Assembly (NCBI GenBank): GCA_039640495.1
Contig: CP046864.1
Span: 3,273,001-3,337,000 of the forward strand
Reading direction: 5' to 3'
DNA: 64,000 nt
Origin: Rhodobacteraceae bacterium IMCC1335
GTDB lineage: Bacteria; Pseudomonadota; Alphaproteobacteria; Rhodobacterales; Rhodobacteraceae
Part shown: one piece after another, positions 47,614 through 58,130 of the stretch
Position numbering within the stretch: position 1 is the stretch's first letter
Layout: each line of letters opens with the position of its first letter
Program-made: the position numbers and the translations under genes
Notes under the pieces: generated by a model
The model's input: only the letters and a program-made list of their open reading frames with translations
Told to the model about the DNA's origin: nothing
The model's database searches: none

Positions 47614-48956
47614 TGCGTGGTCTCCTCGGCTTTTAACAACCAACCTGTGACAGATTTGCGCTTGTCAAAGACTTCACGCGCAGCCGCTAAAATTTCATCT
47701 GGCTGGATCGATTGGACGATGTCAGGCCAAGCGTGGATATCTTCAAGCGTTAAACCGGATGTTAAGGCCCGGCCATAGGCATTTGCCAAGCCTTGCACGC
47801 TGTCTTGCGCGTAAATTTCTGCGGCGCGAAATTGTTTTTTCAAGCGTTCTAATTGTTCTATATCGATACCCTGATCGATAAAATCGGCAATCGCTTTGTC
47901 CAAAGCAGCTTCAGCCTCTTGCAAACCAACCCCCTCAGAGGGCACAATCACCAACCCAAAAGTGGTTTGATCCAAAGAGGTGCCACCAAAAAAGGCGCTG
48001 GTGTAGACGGCCGTTTGAGTTTCAAATTGCAGCCTTTGACTAAACCATGACGTTTGGCCACCCCCCAGAAGATCGCTTAACAGTTTAAGTGCCGCCGCAG
48101 AGCGTTGGGCACCACTGTTGCGTTCTGGCGCAAGATAGGTCCGAATGACATAAGGCTGCGCCACCCTCTGATCGTAAAAAACCAGCCGCCGCGCGGCCGT
48201 TTGAGGGGGTTCTGTCACCCTCTGGCGGTTTTTCAAATCGCGGTTCGGCGCAATTTTTCCATAAGTGTCTTGCGCAAGTTGTTTCACGCGGGTGGGATCA
48301 ACATCGCCGGCCACAATCAAAACGGCATTGTTGGGCGCATAAAACTGCCGATAATAAGTCAGCGCGTCTTGTAGGCCCAAACCTTCCATTTCATGCCTCC
48401 AGCCAATGATCGGCCTGCCATAGGGATGCTGCATATATTGTGCTGCCATGCGCTGCTCGGAAAACAAAGCGCCGGGGCTGCTTTCAGTGCGCTGGTTCCG
48501 CTCTTCAATAATCACATCACGCTCGGTAATAATATCGGCTTCATCAAGCTGCAAATTCACCATGCGATCTGCTTCTAGCTGCATCATAAGCGGCAAACGG
48601 TCACTGGCCACGCGTTGAAAATAAGCGGTATAATCGGCGCTGGTGAAGGCATTATCACTACCGCCATTTTCCGCAACGATCCGCGAAAACTCTCCTGAGG
48701 CCAAAAGGTTGGTTTTTTTAAACAAGAGATGTTCGAGAAAATGCGCCACGCCGGATGAGCCTAATATCTCATCAGCAGAGCCCGCGCGATACCACAGCAT
48801 ATGCACCACCACCGGCGCGCGATGATCCTCGATCACCACCACATCTAAACCGTTTTCTAGCCTGAAATTGCTGACTTTTTCGGCTTGAGCGCCCACCGCA
48901 AACGGCACCAAAACGCATAACAGAGCTAGCCAGCCACGCCTGAAATGAGACATCAC
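47610..48956 (-). CDS. M16 family zinc peptidase, active subunit
   Basis: 448 residues. A signal peptide (about 1-23) precedes the M16 body with the inverted zinc motif H-F-L-E-H (in G-V-A-H-F-L-E-H-L-L-F-K) and a distal Glu in the E-R-N-Q-R-T-E region. It probably degrades peptides in the periplasm together with the inactive subunit. The two genes overlap by 4 bases. The start is ATG 48956 or 48953. Confidence 0.95.
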   Translation of the reverse strand: MMSHFRRGWLALLCVLVPFAVGAQAEKVSNFRLENGLDVVVIEDHRAPVVVHMLWYRAGSADEILGSSGVAHFLEHLLFKKTNLLASGEFSRIVAENGGSDNAFTSADYTAYFQRVASDRLPLMMQLEADRMVNLQLDEADIITERDVIIEERNQRTESSPGALFSEQRMAAQYMQHPYGRPIIGWRHEMEGLGLQDALTYYRQFYAPNNAVLIVAGDVDPTRVKQLAQDTYGKIAPNRDLKNRQRVTEPPQTAARRLVFYDQRVAQPYVIRTYLAPERNSGAQRSAAALKLLSDLLGGGQTSWFSQRLQFETQTAVYTSAFFGGTSLDQTTFGLVIVPSEGVGLQEAEAALDKAIADFIDQGIDIEQLERLKKQFRAAEIYAQDSVQGLANAYGRALTSGLTLEDIHAWPDIVQSIQPDEILAAAREVFDKRKSVTGWLLKAEETTQ

Positions 48957-49055
48957 TTTCTCCTAATCTTTGTGAAACAGATAAGCGTCAGGTTGCAATA
49001 GGCAAGGCAGAACACAATGTTTTGAAATCAAAACGGAGCCTATCTCTGAGCCGCT

Positions 49056-49436
49056 TTAATTCGAACTCAACCTGTCATTTATCCGCTGCTCCATATCTTT
49101 AAGACCTGCGTTCAAAGCATCCATCAATTCAGATATTGGGCGCGGCTCGCCGGGTTTATACGTCTTGGCTTCTACTTCCTGCTCCTGCGCTGCAGCCTCG
49201 ATAACAGGGCGCGGCTCTGGATCACCGAGATTGCTTCCCCCTGGCGTGGGCTCCGGCAGCGCATCCAAATTGCTGGGCTGCTCGAGGGGTTTGTTTGGTG
49301 CCAAACCTGCCTCTATCGGTTCAATACTGACCGCCCCGTATTGATCGGATATCGAACCGCTCGAACTACAGCCCATCAGCACAAAACCGATCACACCCGC
49401 AACACCCGCCACCCGAAACATTTCTATCACCCTCAT
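49056..49436 (-). CDS. DUF3035 family lipoprotein (BamF-like)
   Basis: 126 residues with a signal and lipobox (F-V-L-M-G-C, Cys 23). The Rhodobacterales hallmark A-P-N-K-P-L-E-x-P-x-x-L-x-x-L-P-x-P-T-P-G-G-S-N is clear. DUF3035 proteins have been proposed as a Bam-complex lipoprotein (BamF) in alphaproteobacteria. AGGAG precedes the ATG. It sits between lspA, which makes its maturation peptidase, and the M16 pair. Confidence 0.88.
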   Translation of the reverse strand: MRVIEMFRVAGVAGVIGFVLMGCSSSGSISDQYGAVSIEPIEAGLAPNKPLEQPSNLDALPEPTPGGSNLGDPEPRPVIEAAAQEQEVEAKTYKPGEPRPISELMDALNAGLKDMEQRINDRLSSN

Positions 49437-49457
49437 CTAATCCACTCCTCTTGTCTT

Positions 49458-49955
49458 TTATCCGTTTTTATTACGATCGGCTATAGTCGGATCTTGCGGT
49501 TGCGGCGCAAACATCAGCCCGATGGCACCCAGAAAAATCGCCACATCTGCGAGGTTGAAAACAAAAGGGTTTTCGATACCGCAACACGACATGTTTAAAA
49601 AATCGACTACTGCACCATAGATCATCCGGTCTAGGGCATTGCCAAGCGCGCCGCCAATTAAAAGCCCCGCCGCCACTGGCGTTAACCGCCCGCTGCCATG
49701 CCGGATAGCCCAGAACGCTACGACGGCAGAAATCCCCAGCGCAATCAAAATCAGCACAATTCTTTGAATCTCAGATTGGCCCGAAAACAGACCAAAATTA
49801 ACCCCATAATTCCAGGCCATTCGTAAATTCAAAAAGGGCGCGAAAACATCAATCTCTTGCAGGTTTATGAGGTCAAGCAAAAACACCACATAGAGCTTGC
49901 TGATCTGATCAACCGCAAAACCTATAACGGCTGTGAGAGCCATGAGCTTAGTCAT
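49458..49955 (-). CDS. lspA: Lipoprotein signal peptidase
   Basis: 165 residues with four membrane segments. LspA cleaves prolipoprotein signal peptides after lipid attachment. The two catalytic aspartates lie in G-N-A-L-D-R and F-N-L-A-D-V-A-I-F, the family pattern. The frame also opens at TTG 49961 overlapping purH; ATG 49955 is used. The next gene encodes a lipoprotein. Confidence 0.95.
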   Translation of the reverse strand: MTKLMALTAVIGFAVDQISKLYVVFLLDLINLQEIDVFAPFLNLRMAWNYGVNFGLFSGQSEIQRIVLILIALGISAVVAFWAIRHGSGRLTPVAAGLLIGGALGNALDRMIYGAVVDFLNMSCCGIENPFVFNLADVAIFLGAIGLMFAPQPQDPTIADRNKNG

Positions 49956-49957
49956 GT

Positions 49958-51547
49958 TCAATGCCTAAAATGCCGCATGCCGGTAAACACCATCGCCAAT
50001 CCGGCCGCATCAGCCGCTGCAATCACATCCTCATCGCGCATGGATCCGCCAGGTTGTATAACCGCCGTTGCACCCGCCTCTGCAGCGGTTAGCAACCCAT
50101 CTGCAAAAGGAAAAAAGGCATCAGAGGCCACAACCGAGCCTTGCGTTAAAGGCGCTTCTAACCCGAGCAGCTCGGCCATATCCTGCGCTTTGCGCGCGGC
50201 AATACGGCAGCTGTCAACCCGGCTCATCTGCCCTGCACCCACGCCAACCGTTGCGCCCTCTTTCACATAGACGATCGCGTTTGACTTCACATGTTTGGCA
50301 ACTTTCCACGCGAACAGAAGATCCACCATTTCCTGTTCACTCGGCGCACGTTTGGTGACCACCGATAGATCCTGTTGCAGACGCAACCCATTGTCTTTGT
50401 CTTGCAATAAGAACCCCCCTGACACTTGCCGAATAAGCTGCGCGGCGGTTGCCGGATCTGCCAAGGCGCCCGTTGTCAAAAGCCTAAGATTTTTCTTGGC
50501 GGCAAAGATCTCCTTCGCTTCCGCCGTCGCATCTGGCGCGATCACCACTTCAGTGAAAATACCGGTTATTTCTTGCGCAGTGCGCGCATCCAAAGCTTGG
50601 TTAAACGCCACGATACCACCAAATGCACTGGTCCGATCACAATCAAAAGCAGCCCGATAAGCGGCGCTTAAATCAGCACCACGCGCCACACCGCAGGGGT
50701 TGGCATGTTTGATAATGGCGCAAGCGGCCCCGTCTTCAGGCGCAAACTCGCTCACCAATTCGAAAGCCGCATCCGTGTCATTAATATTATTATAGGATAA
50801 TTCTTTCCCTTGATGCTGGATTGCGCTTGCAACGCCCGGCCTGCCGCTGCCATCCACGTAAAAGCTGGCCGATTGATGCGGGTTTTCACCATACCGCAAC
50901 CTTTGCGCCAAACGGCCCGATAGGCTGTGGCGGCTTGGCGCCGGTTCTCCCAAAGCCCGTGCCATCCAAGTGGAGACTGCGGCGTCATATCCGGCCGTAT
51001 GTGCATAGGCCCGTTGCGCCATTTTTTGGCGAAACGTATGGGATGTTTGTCCATCTTGCGCGTCCAACTCAGCCAAAAGCGCCTCATAATCCTGCACATC
51101 CACCACGGTTGTCACAAAGCCATGGTTCTTAGCGGCAGCCCGGATCATGGCTGGACCCCCAATATCGATATTCTCAACGCAGGTCGCGTAATCACCGCCC
51201 CCAGCAACGGTTTCTTCAAACGGGTATAAATTGACAATCAATAAATCAATCCCGCCGATCCCATGCGCTTGCATCGCCGCAACATGATCCGCATTATCGC
51301 GCAATGCCAGCAACCCGCCATGCACATTTGGATGCAAAGTTTTCACCCGGCCATCCATCATCTCGGGAAACCCTGTCACCTCTGCGACATCCCGCACCTC
51401 AAGCCCCGCATCCCGCAACGCTTTTGCGCTGCCGCCGGTTGAAAGGAGTTCGATACCGCTAGCCGCCAAAACATGCGCAAGCTCAACCAAGCCGGTTTTA
51501 TCAGAAACGGAAATCAAAGCGCGGCGAACGGGAAACAAATCGGTCAT
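49958..51547 (-). CDS. purH: Bifunctional AICAR formyltransferase / IMP cyclohydrolase
   Basis: 529 residues, normal length. The N-terminal MGS-like IMP cyclohydrolase shows [11 protein letters not shown] and T-G-G-S-A-K-A-L-R; the C-terminal transformylase shows L-R-Y-G-E-N-P-H-Q and [12 protein letters not shown]. It catalyses the last two steps to IMP. It lies between the heparinase gene and lspA, a conserved roseobacter arrangement. Confidence 0.98.
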   Translation of the reverse strand: MTDLFPVRRALISVSDKTGLVELAHVLAASGIELLSTGGSAKALRDAGLEVRDVAEVTGFPEMMDGRVKTLHPNVHGGLLALRDNADHVAAMQAHGIGGIDLLIVNLYPFEETVAGGGDYATCVENIDIGGPAMIRAAAKNHGFVTTVVDVQDYEALLAELDAQDGQTSHTFRQKMAQRAYAHTAGYDAAVSTWMARALGEPAPSRHSLSGRLAQRLRYGENPHQSASFYVDGSGRPGVASAIQHQGKELSYNNINDTDAAFELVSEFAPEDGAACAIIKHANPCGVARGADLSAAYRAAFDCDRTSAFGGIVAFNQALDARTAQEITGIFTEVVIAPDATAEAKEIFAAKKNLRLLTTGALADPATAAQLIRQVSGGFLLQDKDNGLRLQQDLSVVTKRAPSEQEMVDLLFAWKVAKHVKSNAIVYVKEGATVGVGAGQMSRVDSCRIAARKAQDMAELLGLEAPLTQGSVVASDAFFPFADGLLTAAEAGATAVIQPGGSMRDEDVIAAADAAGLAMVFTGMRHFRH

Positions 51548-51562
51548 ATATATTTTTCCACT

Positions 51563-53314
51563 TTATGTCTGGATGGCGTAACGCATCTCACGTTCGCGCT
51601 CACGCCTTAATTGTTCAGGGGGGCGGGTTCTGGTAAGAACCCATTTGATGCGTGTCGCATAGCTTATTGCGCTCTGAGATAAAACCACCTGTTTTGTGGC
51701 CCGCGGCTGTAAAGCCTGGCGCTCAAGATACACGCTGCTTTCCAAAGCCAGCTTAACCGTCGCGTCAGTGCTTAAAGACCAGGTTTCAGAATTTGGCAAT
51801 ATCAGCACCGCCTGCCCTCCCGTGGGATGGATTCTGACAACAATATCGGGATGCAAATGAAACCGAAGCTTGCAGGAAAACCCTTGCAAGCCTTGGCGCC
51901 GCATAGATTGCTCAAACAGCAACTTATCGCGCGCAGTAACCGCGATCAAAACCTCTTCACCACTGAGCAAATCCCCATCTGGCGATAAAGTGAGCGTTCG
52001 GGCATGGGTTAGGCCTGTTTTTGCGAGAAACCCATTATGGCCACCTTCAAATTTTTGCCCTGCTGTCGATATTGATAACGCGCTTGGAAATTCAGACGGC
52101 CCATTTACCAAAGCATCGCGGCGCTGGCCGGAAAACCATAAACGCGGGCCCAGTTCAGCGCTGACAAAATCTTCGATAACAAGGGTAGAATGCGATGCGG
52201 TGCCGCGCCCAATTCTACGCCAATCTTCGCCAAAGCGCCGCCCCGACCCGCAATTCACGATCACCGGATGGCGCCCAGAAGTGAGCTCGAAGGCCAAACT
52301 TGAGGCATGCGCGTTGATCGAAGCCCGCCCCTGCGGCAAGGCCCCGGCATCGATCAACACGCTGCTGCCGCCCGCGCTTAACCGGGCAAAGCCCATTGCC
52401 AAACCGCTCTGGGGAAACCCCCGGCTGCCCGAGGCTGCCAAGGCTTGATCAAGCCGCCCCGAAAATCCGCGGCCACCGCCATGGAAGCGAGCCAATCCGC
52501 CGTCTTTATGGCGCAGCATACGCAATGTCGGAGCGATCCGTTGAATCGCATCCAAGTGCAAATCGGCGGGGGTCCAACCGGCGGCGCGCAACGCCGCTGC
52601 CGTCCAGCTTAAAAGTGAAAAAATATCCAAAAGCTCTTCGGGATTGCGCGAAAAAATACTGCCGGTGGCGTCAATTTGAACGCGGCATTCATGCGCCAAA
52701 GCCCGCGTTGCCGGCGCCACCAAAGGGTGCAAAAACTTGATCGCAAGCGCTGCGGAAATCAAACCCGCCAAGGCTTCAAAGCGCGGCAAACCCGGCGATA
52801 CAGAGGGCCATCTTTTCGAGATGAACACAGCTTGCTTGGCAAGAGCCTCTAAAAAATCCGCCCGTCGGCTTGGATCCGCGCCATCAAGCAGCATCACGCT
52901 GTGATGTAACCAACGCAAAACCCGCCGACCGGCGATATCGGCCCGCCATCCAGGGCCACCGCCGCGCCCAAAGCGATCGATCCACAGATCCACCCACGCC
53001 TGCGCCGTCGCCCCGCTTTTACGGCCTCCCAATGCTGCCAAATGATCCAGCCAAACCGATCCATGAAGATCCAAGATCGCCGCCTGGTCAGACAGGCTCA
53101 GATCCCACAAAGCATTTTGCTGCAAATCCACCTGATGACCCTGCAAAACAAATTGACCCGACAGAATTTGCCGGCCCAATTCGGGGCTGCCAATCGAACG
53201 TGGTTCGACCTCAATTAAGTCGGTCACTGGAAATGATCTTAGGCCAATCCAGCGTGCGGTTAGCCTGTCGACCAAACGCCTATAGCGTGAAGAAAAATTG
53301 TCAGACGCCGCCAT
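51563..53314 (-). CDS. Heparinase II/III family protein
   Basis: 583 residues. The N-terminal half is an alpha/alpha toroid rich in aromatic and Leu repeats (D-L-S-L-S-D-Q-A-A-I-L-D-L-H), and the C-terminal half a beta-sheet domain with G-R-G-T-A-S-H-S-T-L-V-I-E-D and G-G-H-N-G-F, the histidines placed as in heparinase II. Conserved between rsmB and purH in Rhodobacterales. There is no signal peptide, so it may be cytoplasmic; its polysaccharide is unknown. Confidence 0.9.
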   Translation of the reverse strand: MAASDNFSSRYRRLVDRLTARWIGLRSFPVTDLIEVEPRSIGSPELGRQILSGQFVLQGHQVDLQQNALWDLSLSDQAAILDLHGSVWLDHLAALGGRKSGATAQAWVDLWIDRFGRGGGPGWRADIAGRRVLRWLHHSVMLLDGADPSRRADFLEALAKQAVFISKRWPSVSPGLPRFEALAGLISAALAIKFLHPLVAPATRALAHECRVQIDATGSIFSRNPEELLDIFSLLSWTAAALRAAGWTPADLHLDAIQRIAPTLRMLRHKDGGLARFHGGGRGFSGRLDQALAASGSRGFPQSGLAMGFARLSAGGSSVLIDAGALPQGRASINAHASSLAFELTSGRHPVIVNCGSGRRFGEDWRRIGRGTASHSTLVIEDFVSAELGPRLWFSGQRRDALVNGPSEFPSALSISTAGQKFEGGHNGFLAKTGLTHARTLTLSPDGDLLSGEEVLIAVTARDKLLFEQSMRRQGLQGFSCKLRFHLHPDIVVRIHPTGGQAVLILPNSETWSLSTDATVKLALESSVYLERQALQPRATKQVVLSQSAISYATRIKWVLTRTRPPEQLRREREREMRYAIQT

Positions 53315-53396
53315 ATTCTATGCCCCTTGGCGCTTGCATTGGCCCATGTGCAGCATAGAAAACGCGCTCTGACAAGTCACGCGGCAAATCCGCATG

Positions 53397-54674
53397 TTAC
53401 GCCCAGCGCAACACTGTGATGAAAAAGCCATCCATACCGCCATGCTCTACCCAAAAATCGGGTCGCAACCGCAGCCCTAATTCTGCAACCCGCCATTCTT
53501 GTGCGATAAAATCCTTGTCCAATGCGCTGTGATCCACGCGCAGGCCCGAATGCTTTTGTAACGCGTTCTCGATCTGCGCTTCACCCTCATCCGGCAGCAG
53601 CGAACACGTGCAATAAACCAACCGCCCATGTGCCGCCATGCGCTCCAAAGCGTGGTCCAATAATTGCGCCTGAAGATCAAAAAGCGCTGAAAACTGTGCC
53701 CCATCTTTGGCGAAGGGCAGATCAGGATGGCGCCGGATGGTTCCGGTGGCAGAACATGGCGCGTCCAACACAACCACATCATAACCGGTAGTCCCATGCG
53801 CCCGTGCATCCGCCACAATGACATCAGCCATTAGACCCGTTCTGTCTAAATTTTCATGCAAGCGCTGCAATCGGGATTGCGAAATATCAAGCGCCGTGGT
53901 GCTGGCGCCAGCAGCGCTAAGCTGCATGGTTTTACCCCCCGGAGCGGCGCAAAGATCCAAAGCCTTTTGACCCGATAAATCGCCAAGCAACCGCACTGGC
54001 AGAGCCGCAGCTGCATCTTGCACCCACCAATCTCCACTGGCAAATCCGGGGCGGGCGGTCAGCGCCCCCTCTGCGCTAAGGCGGATGCTGCCACCTGGCA
54101 ACACAGTGCCATTCAACTGCGCGGCCCAATCGGCAGCGCGCGCGGGATCTTTCAGCGTTATATCGATCGGAACCGGCTTGAAATGCGCCTGTTCAATTGC
54201 CCCCATCGCCGAGGCCCCATAGGCCTCAACCAAAGGCTGACGCAGCCAAGAGGGCAGCCGCGGCACGCGCAACTTCTGCCAATCTTCCTGGCCAGTTTGC
54301 GCCAATTTGCGCAACACCGCATTTATCAAACCTTTAAACGAGGCTGTGCGTTTGCTGTAGCCCGCAAGCGCAACGGCTTCATTCACGATCCCATGCGCAT
54401 CGCCCCCTCGGCAGAGCTCGACAACCGCCAGACGCAGGATATTACGCACGCCAAGCGGCGGGTTTTTGCGGATATGTTTGGCCAGCAAACGGTCGGCGCG
54501 CTCTAGCCCGCGCAGCGTCTCCAGCGCCAAGCGCTGCGCGCGCGCGCGCGCCTCAGGCGCCAGCGGCGCTAATATATTTTCGGCAAGTAATTCTGCAATC
54601 AATTTGCCCTCAAGCAAGACCCCATTCAGCAGCTGCACGGCGGCCGCCCTTGGCGAAAGGTGAGGTTTTACCAT
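53397..54674 (-). CDS. rsmB: 16S rRNA (cytosine-967-C5)-methyltransferase
   Basis: 425 residues: an N-terminal NusB-like domain (A-V-Q-L-L-N-G-V-L) and a C-terminal SAM methyltransferase with A-L-D-L-C-A-A-P-G-G-K-T-M-Q-L (SAM loop), V-V-L-D-A-P-C-S-A-T-G (first catalytic Cys) and Y-C-T-C-S-L-L-P-D-E (the C-T-C motif). It modifies C967 of 16S rRNA. ATG 54674 is preferred over the in-frame GTG 54680. Confidence 0.96.
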   Translation of the reverse strand: MVKPHLSPRAAAVQLLNGVLLEGKLIAELLAENILAPLAPEARARAQRLALETLRGLERADRLLAKHIRKNPPLGVRNILRLAVVELCRGGDAHGIVNEAVALAGYSKRTASFKGLINAVLRKLAQTGQEDWQKLRVPRLPSWLRQPLVEAYGASAMGAIEQAHFKPVPIDITLKDPARAADWAAQLNGTVLPGGSIRLSAEGALTARPGFASGDWWVQDAAAALPVRLLGDLSGQKALDLCAAPGGKTMQLSAAGASTTALDISQSRLQRLHENLDRTGLMADVIVADARAHGTTGYDVVVLDAPCSATGTIRRHPDLPFAKDGAQFSALFDLQAQLLDHALERMAAHGRLVYCTCSLLPDEGEAQIENALQKHSGLRVDHSALDKDFIAQEWRVAELGLRLRPDFWVEHGGMDGFFITVLRWA

Positions 54675-54740
54675 CGTCACATCCTTGCTTTTGTCAGAGC
54701 CGAGCGTATATCTATCTCACCACAAAGAGGAAAGCCCCGA

Positions 54741-54917
54741 GTGACTCAAGACCGCGAAGATCTGCCCGCCGCCGCGATCCGTGCCTTGGCCGAAGCCGAA
54801 GCGCGCCGCCAAGCCGCCAAAAGCACCCCTCTTCCAAAAGAGCTGGGTGGACGCGATGGGCCGGAACCCGTACGCTATGGAGATTGGGAGAAAAAAGGCT
54901 TGGCGGTCGATTTTTAG
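54741..54917 (+). CDS. DUF1674 / SdhAF4-like succinate dehydrogenase assembly factor
   Basis: 58 residues from GTG 54741, behind AGAGGAAAG. The C-terminal motif P-K-E-L-G-G-R-D-G-P-E-P-V-R-Y-G-D-W-E-K-K-G is the DUF1674/SDHAF4 signature, which helps load flavinylated SdhA. A longer frame from 54660 would overlap rsmB and is not used. It is divergent from rsmB and converges on fmt. Confidence 0.88.
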   Translation: MTQDREDLPAAAIRALAEAEARRQAAKSTPLPKELGGRDGPEPVRYGDWEKKGLAVDF

Positions 54918-54920
54918 GCT

Positions 54921-55838
54921 CTAGACCAGCTGCTCACCGGCAATAACTGGCGTTCCGCGCAAAAAATCAGCGGATGATTGCGCAGATTTCCCAGCCCTCT
55001 GCAGCCGCGTAATCCGCAGCGCACCAGACCCACATGCAATGCCAAGATCATCATCAAGAACAGTGCCCGCAGCGGCCAATGGCGGCTCAGCTGACATCAG
55101 CGCAGATCCTAAAAACTTCACACGCTCACCGCGCAGCATTGCCCAAGCACCCGGAAAGGGCGATAAGCCGCGGATTTGGCGATCCAAAATTTCTGCCGGC
55201 AAAGACCAATCAATCTGCGCTTCGCTTTTGTCAATTTTATGCGCGTAGCAAACGCCAATTGAAGATTGTGGCCGTGCTTGCAACTGAGACAAATCCTGCA
55301 AACTCTGCACAATTGCCCGTGCGCCAAGATCAGATAAACGTTCCTGCAGCGCGGCGGTTGTCTCATCTGACGCGATTGAAATCGTTTCTCGATATAAAAC
55401 CGGCCCGGTATCGAGGCCAGCTTCCATTTGCATAATGCAGATGCCGGTCTCGCGATCACCCGCCATAATTGCCCGATGGATCGGCGCGGCTCCGCGCCAA
55501 CGCGGCAATAAAGAGGCGTGAATATTCAAACATCCATGCGTTGGCGCATCCAGCAGCGCTTGCGGCAGCAACAGCCCATAAGCCACCACCACCGCCGCAT
55601 CCGCCCGCAACGCAGAAAAAGCAGCTTGCTCCTCAGCCTGTTTCAACGAGGCCGGATGACGCACGTCAAGCGTTAACGCAAGCGCGCGCGCATGCACAGC
55701 ACAAGGGCGTTGTTTTTTGCCCCGCCCTGCCGGCCTGGGCGGCTGTGTATACACCGCAACGATCTCATGCCCTGCGGCAACCAACGCCTCTAAGACCGGT
55801 ACGGAAAACGCCGGGCTGCCCATAAAAATCAACCTCAT
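54921..55838 (-). CDS. fmt: Methionyl-tRNA formyltransferase
   Basis: 305 residues, normal length. It formylates initiator Met-tRNA. The formyltransferase core shows [12 protein letters not shown] and [17 protein letters not shown] (the catalytic N-I-H), then the C-terminal OB-like tRNA domain. The start overlaps the def-like gene by 4 bases. Neighbours def and def-like remove the same formyl group later, so the unit is coherent. Confidence 0.97.
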   Translation of the reverse strand: MRLIFMGSPAFSVPVLEALVAAGHEIVAVYTQPPRPAGRGKKQRPCAVHARALALTLDVRHPASLKQAEEQAAFSALRADAAVVVAYGLLLPQALLDAPTHGCLNIHASLLPRWRGAAPIHRAIMAGDRETGICIMQMEAGLDTGPVLYRETISIASDETTAALQERLSDLGARAIVQSLQDLSQLQARPQSSIGVCYAHKIDKSEAQIDWSLPAEILDRQIRGLSPFPGAWAMLRGERVKFLGSALMSAEPPLAAAGTVLDDDLGIACGSGALRITRLQRAGKSAQSSADFLRGTPVIAGEQLV

Positions 55839-56329
55839 GACAGTTTCCTTGCTTTGCGAAGCAACATATCGCGCCGCGTTTTCGACAGATGGTCAAAATA
55901 CATTTTTCCATTCAAATGATCTATTTGATGCTGCAAAGAGGTGGCCCATAAGCCAACGAAATCTTTAGTCTGCAGGGCACCTTGTGAATCTAAAAAGCGC
56001 GCGGTGATTGCACGTGGTCGTTTAATCTGCGCGCTAACCCCTGGTAAATTCGGGCTGGCCTCTTCATGGCTGCGCAGCTCGACCGACGCATGAAGCACTT
56101 GCGGATTTGCCATACAAATGGCTTGCCCGCGCGCCTCTGAGGCGTCAATCACAGCCAGGCGCAGCATTTTGCCAATTTGCGGCGCCGCCAAACCGACCCC
56201 AGGCATGGCCTCCATTGTATCGATCATATCTATCCAAAGGGCATGAATATCTTCTGTGATCTCTGAAATAGCCTCGGCAGGTCGCCGCAGGCGCGGATCG
56301 GGCCAAGCCAAACAGCGCCGCACACCCAT
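55835..56329 (-). CDS. Peptide deformylase-like protein lacking catalytic Cys and Glu
   Basis: 164 residues of the deformylase fold: [10 protein letters not shown] is intact, but the E-G-C-L-S zinc-ligand motif is replaced by E-A-S-P-N-L-P (Cys lost) and H-E-x-x-H reads Q-H-Q-I-D-H (Glu lost). The histidines remain. It is thus probably inactive as a metalloenzyme. It lies between fmt and the normal def (2 bases apart) and may be a regulatory or structural paralogue; similar def-like genes occur in tandem in other Rhodobacterales, as I recall. Confidence 0.88.
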   Translation of the reverse strand: MGVRRCLAWPDPRLRRPAEAISEITEDIHALWIDMIDTMEAMPGVGLAAPQIGKMLRLAVIDASEARGQAICMANPQVLHASVELRSHEEASPNLPGVSAQIKRPRAITARFLDSQGALQTKDFVGLWATSLQHQIDHLNGKMYFDHLSKTRRDMLLRKARKLS

Positions 56330-56331
56330 GC

Positions 56332-56859
56332 TTATTCGGCCTTGCCGCGCGCGATCTCACGCTTATATTTCTGCATTTTACGCGTGATCATCTGACGTTT
56401 GATCGCGCCTAAATAATCGATAAAAAGCTTGCCATTCAAATGATCAATTTCATGCTGAATGCAGGTGGCCCAAAGACCGTCAAACCCCGCTTTATGCTCC
56501 GCCCCATTTTGGTCAAACCAGAGCACTTCAACTTCCCTGGGCCGCGTCACTTCGGCAAAATGTTCGGGGATCGATAAACACCCTTCTTCATATATATTTG
56601 TCTCGTCCGATTGGGCAATAATCTGCGGGTTTATCATAATTTTTGGATCTGGCGCCGCGCCGTCTTCTTTGACGCAATCCAAAACCACAATCCGCTCTAA
56701 CACGCCGATTTGCGGCGCGGCCAAGCCAATGCCAGGCGCATCATACATCGTTTCCAACATATCCTCTGCCAAGCCTCGCACCGCATCCGTAATATCCACA
56801 ACATCGGAGCAGGCTTTTTTCAAGCGTGGATCGGGGTGAAAAAGAATAGGTCTGATCAT
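56332..56859 (-). CDS. def: Peptide deformylase
   Basis: 175 residues from ATG 56859 (the frame is open much further upstream, but the N-terminus M-I-R-P-I-L-F-H-P-D-P-R-L is the family start). All three motifs are intact: [18 protein letters not shown] and Q-H-E-I-D-H-L-N-G. It removes the N-formyl group from new proteins. It precedes the def-like gene and fmt in one unit. Confidence 0.96.
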   Translation of the reverse strand: MIRPILFHPDPRLKKACSDVVDITDAVRGLAEDMLETMYDAPGIGLAAPQIGVLERIVVLDCVKEDGAAPDPKIMINPQIIAQSDETNIYEEGCLSIPEHFAEVTRPREVEVLWFDQNGAEHKAGFDGLWATCIQHEIDHLNGKLFIDYLGAIKRQMITRKMQKYKREIARGKAE

Positions 56860-56954
56860 GCGCGTGCTGTAAGACAAACCCAAAGCGGTTGCAACGGCTC
56901 TTGCGCAAAAGCCGCAATACGATAGGGTTGATACCGCACTTTTGGGAGAGTTGG

Positions 56955-58127
56955 ATGCATTTTGACGAGCAGATAGACCGGCGCGGTTCAAACTGTGACA
57001 AATGGGATAATATGGAGGCCAAATACGGCGTTTCGCCAACAGATGGGTTGGCCATGTGGGTTGCCGATGGCGATTTCCGTCCCCCCGCTTGCGTGCAGCA
57101 GGCCGTGCAAGACATGGCCGCTCACGGTATTTACGGCTATTATGGCGCGCTTGATCACTATCACAAGGCAATCTGTTGGTGGATGGAGACCCGCCATAAC
57201 TGGCAGGTTAACCCCGATTGGATTTTCACCACCCATGGCTTGGGCAATGGCATCGCAATGTGCGTTGAAAGCTTTACCGAGGCCAGCGATAGCGTGGTTC
57301 TTTTCTCCCCTGTCTATCACAGCTTTTACCGGATTATAAAAGCCAGTGGCCGAGCGATTACAGAATGCCCAATGGTAAATAACCAAGGCCGCTATGAATT
57401 TGATTTCGAACGGTATGACAGCCTGCTTACTGGAACAGAGAAAATGCTGGTTCTATGCTCGCCGCAAAACCCCGGAGGCCGGGTTTGGAGCAAAGCCGAA
57501 TTACAAGGCATTGCCGATTTTGCAAAACGCCATGACCTTATTATTGTATCGGATGAAATCCACCATGATCTGATCTATCCGGGTAACAAGCATATCGCGA
57601 TGCCCTTGGTCGATGCCAGTATCCGCGACCGGCTGGTGATGATGACCGCGACCACGAAATCGTTTAATATTGCAGGATGCCACACCGGCAATGTGATTAT
57701 CGAGGATCGCAATTTGCGGGCAAGATTTGGGGCGAGAATGCGCGCGCTCGCGCTCAGCCCAAATAGTTTTGGCATCGTGATGGCCACAGCAGCCTATAGC
57801 CCTGACGGGGCTTTATGGATTGATGGTTTAATGCGCTATTTAAATGAAAACCGGGCCATATTTGAAACGGGGCTAAACGCGATTCCTGGCGCCAAGGCGA
57901 TGCAGCTTGAAGCCACCTATCTATCTTGGATAGATTTCACAGATACCGGCATGACACCGCAAGAAATTTCTACCCGCGTCGAGAAAGGCGCTAAAATTGC
58001 GGCCAATCACGGGGCCACGTTCGGCACTGGCGGCGATTATTTTTTAAGATTCAACTTAGCCCTTCCCAAACAACAAATCGAAGAGGCCGTCAGGCGATTA
58101 CAAACCGCCTTTAGCGACTTGCAGTAA
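56955..58127 (+). CDS. MalY/PatB-type PLP aminotransferase (cystathionine beta-lyase-like)
   Basis: 390 residues of the class I/II aminotransferase fold. The start M-H-F-D-E-Q-I-D-R-R-G-S-N-C-x-K-W-D is typical of PatB/MalY C-S lyases; S-D-E-I-H-H-D-L-I-Y holds the PLP aspartate and T-A-T-T-K-S-F-N-I-A-G the PLP lysine. It cleaves C-S bonds of cystathionine or related thioethers. GGGAGAG precedes ATG 56955. Divergent from def. Confidence 0.9.
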   Translation: MHFDEQIDRRGSNCDKWDNMEAKYGVSPTDGLAMWVADGDFRPPACVQQAVQDMAAHGIYGYYGALDHYHKAICWWMETRHNWQVNPDWIFTTHGLGNGIAMCVESFTEASDSVVLFSPVYHSFYRIIKASGRAITECPMVNNQGRYEFDFERYDSLLTGTEKMLVLCSPQNPGGRVWSKAELQGIADFAKRHDLIIVSDEIHHDLIYPGNKHIAMPLVDASIRDRLVMMTATTKSFNIAGCHTGNVIIEDRNLRARFGARMRALALSPNSFGIVMATAAYSPDGALWIDGLMRYLNENRAIFETGLNAIPGAKAMQLEATYLSWIDFTDTGMTPQEISTRVEKGAKIAANHGATFGTGGDYFLRFNLALPKQQIEEAVRRLQTAFSDLQ

Positions 58128-58130
58128 AGC

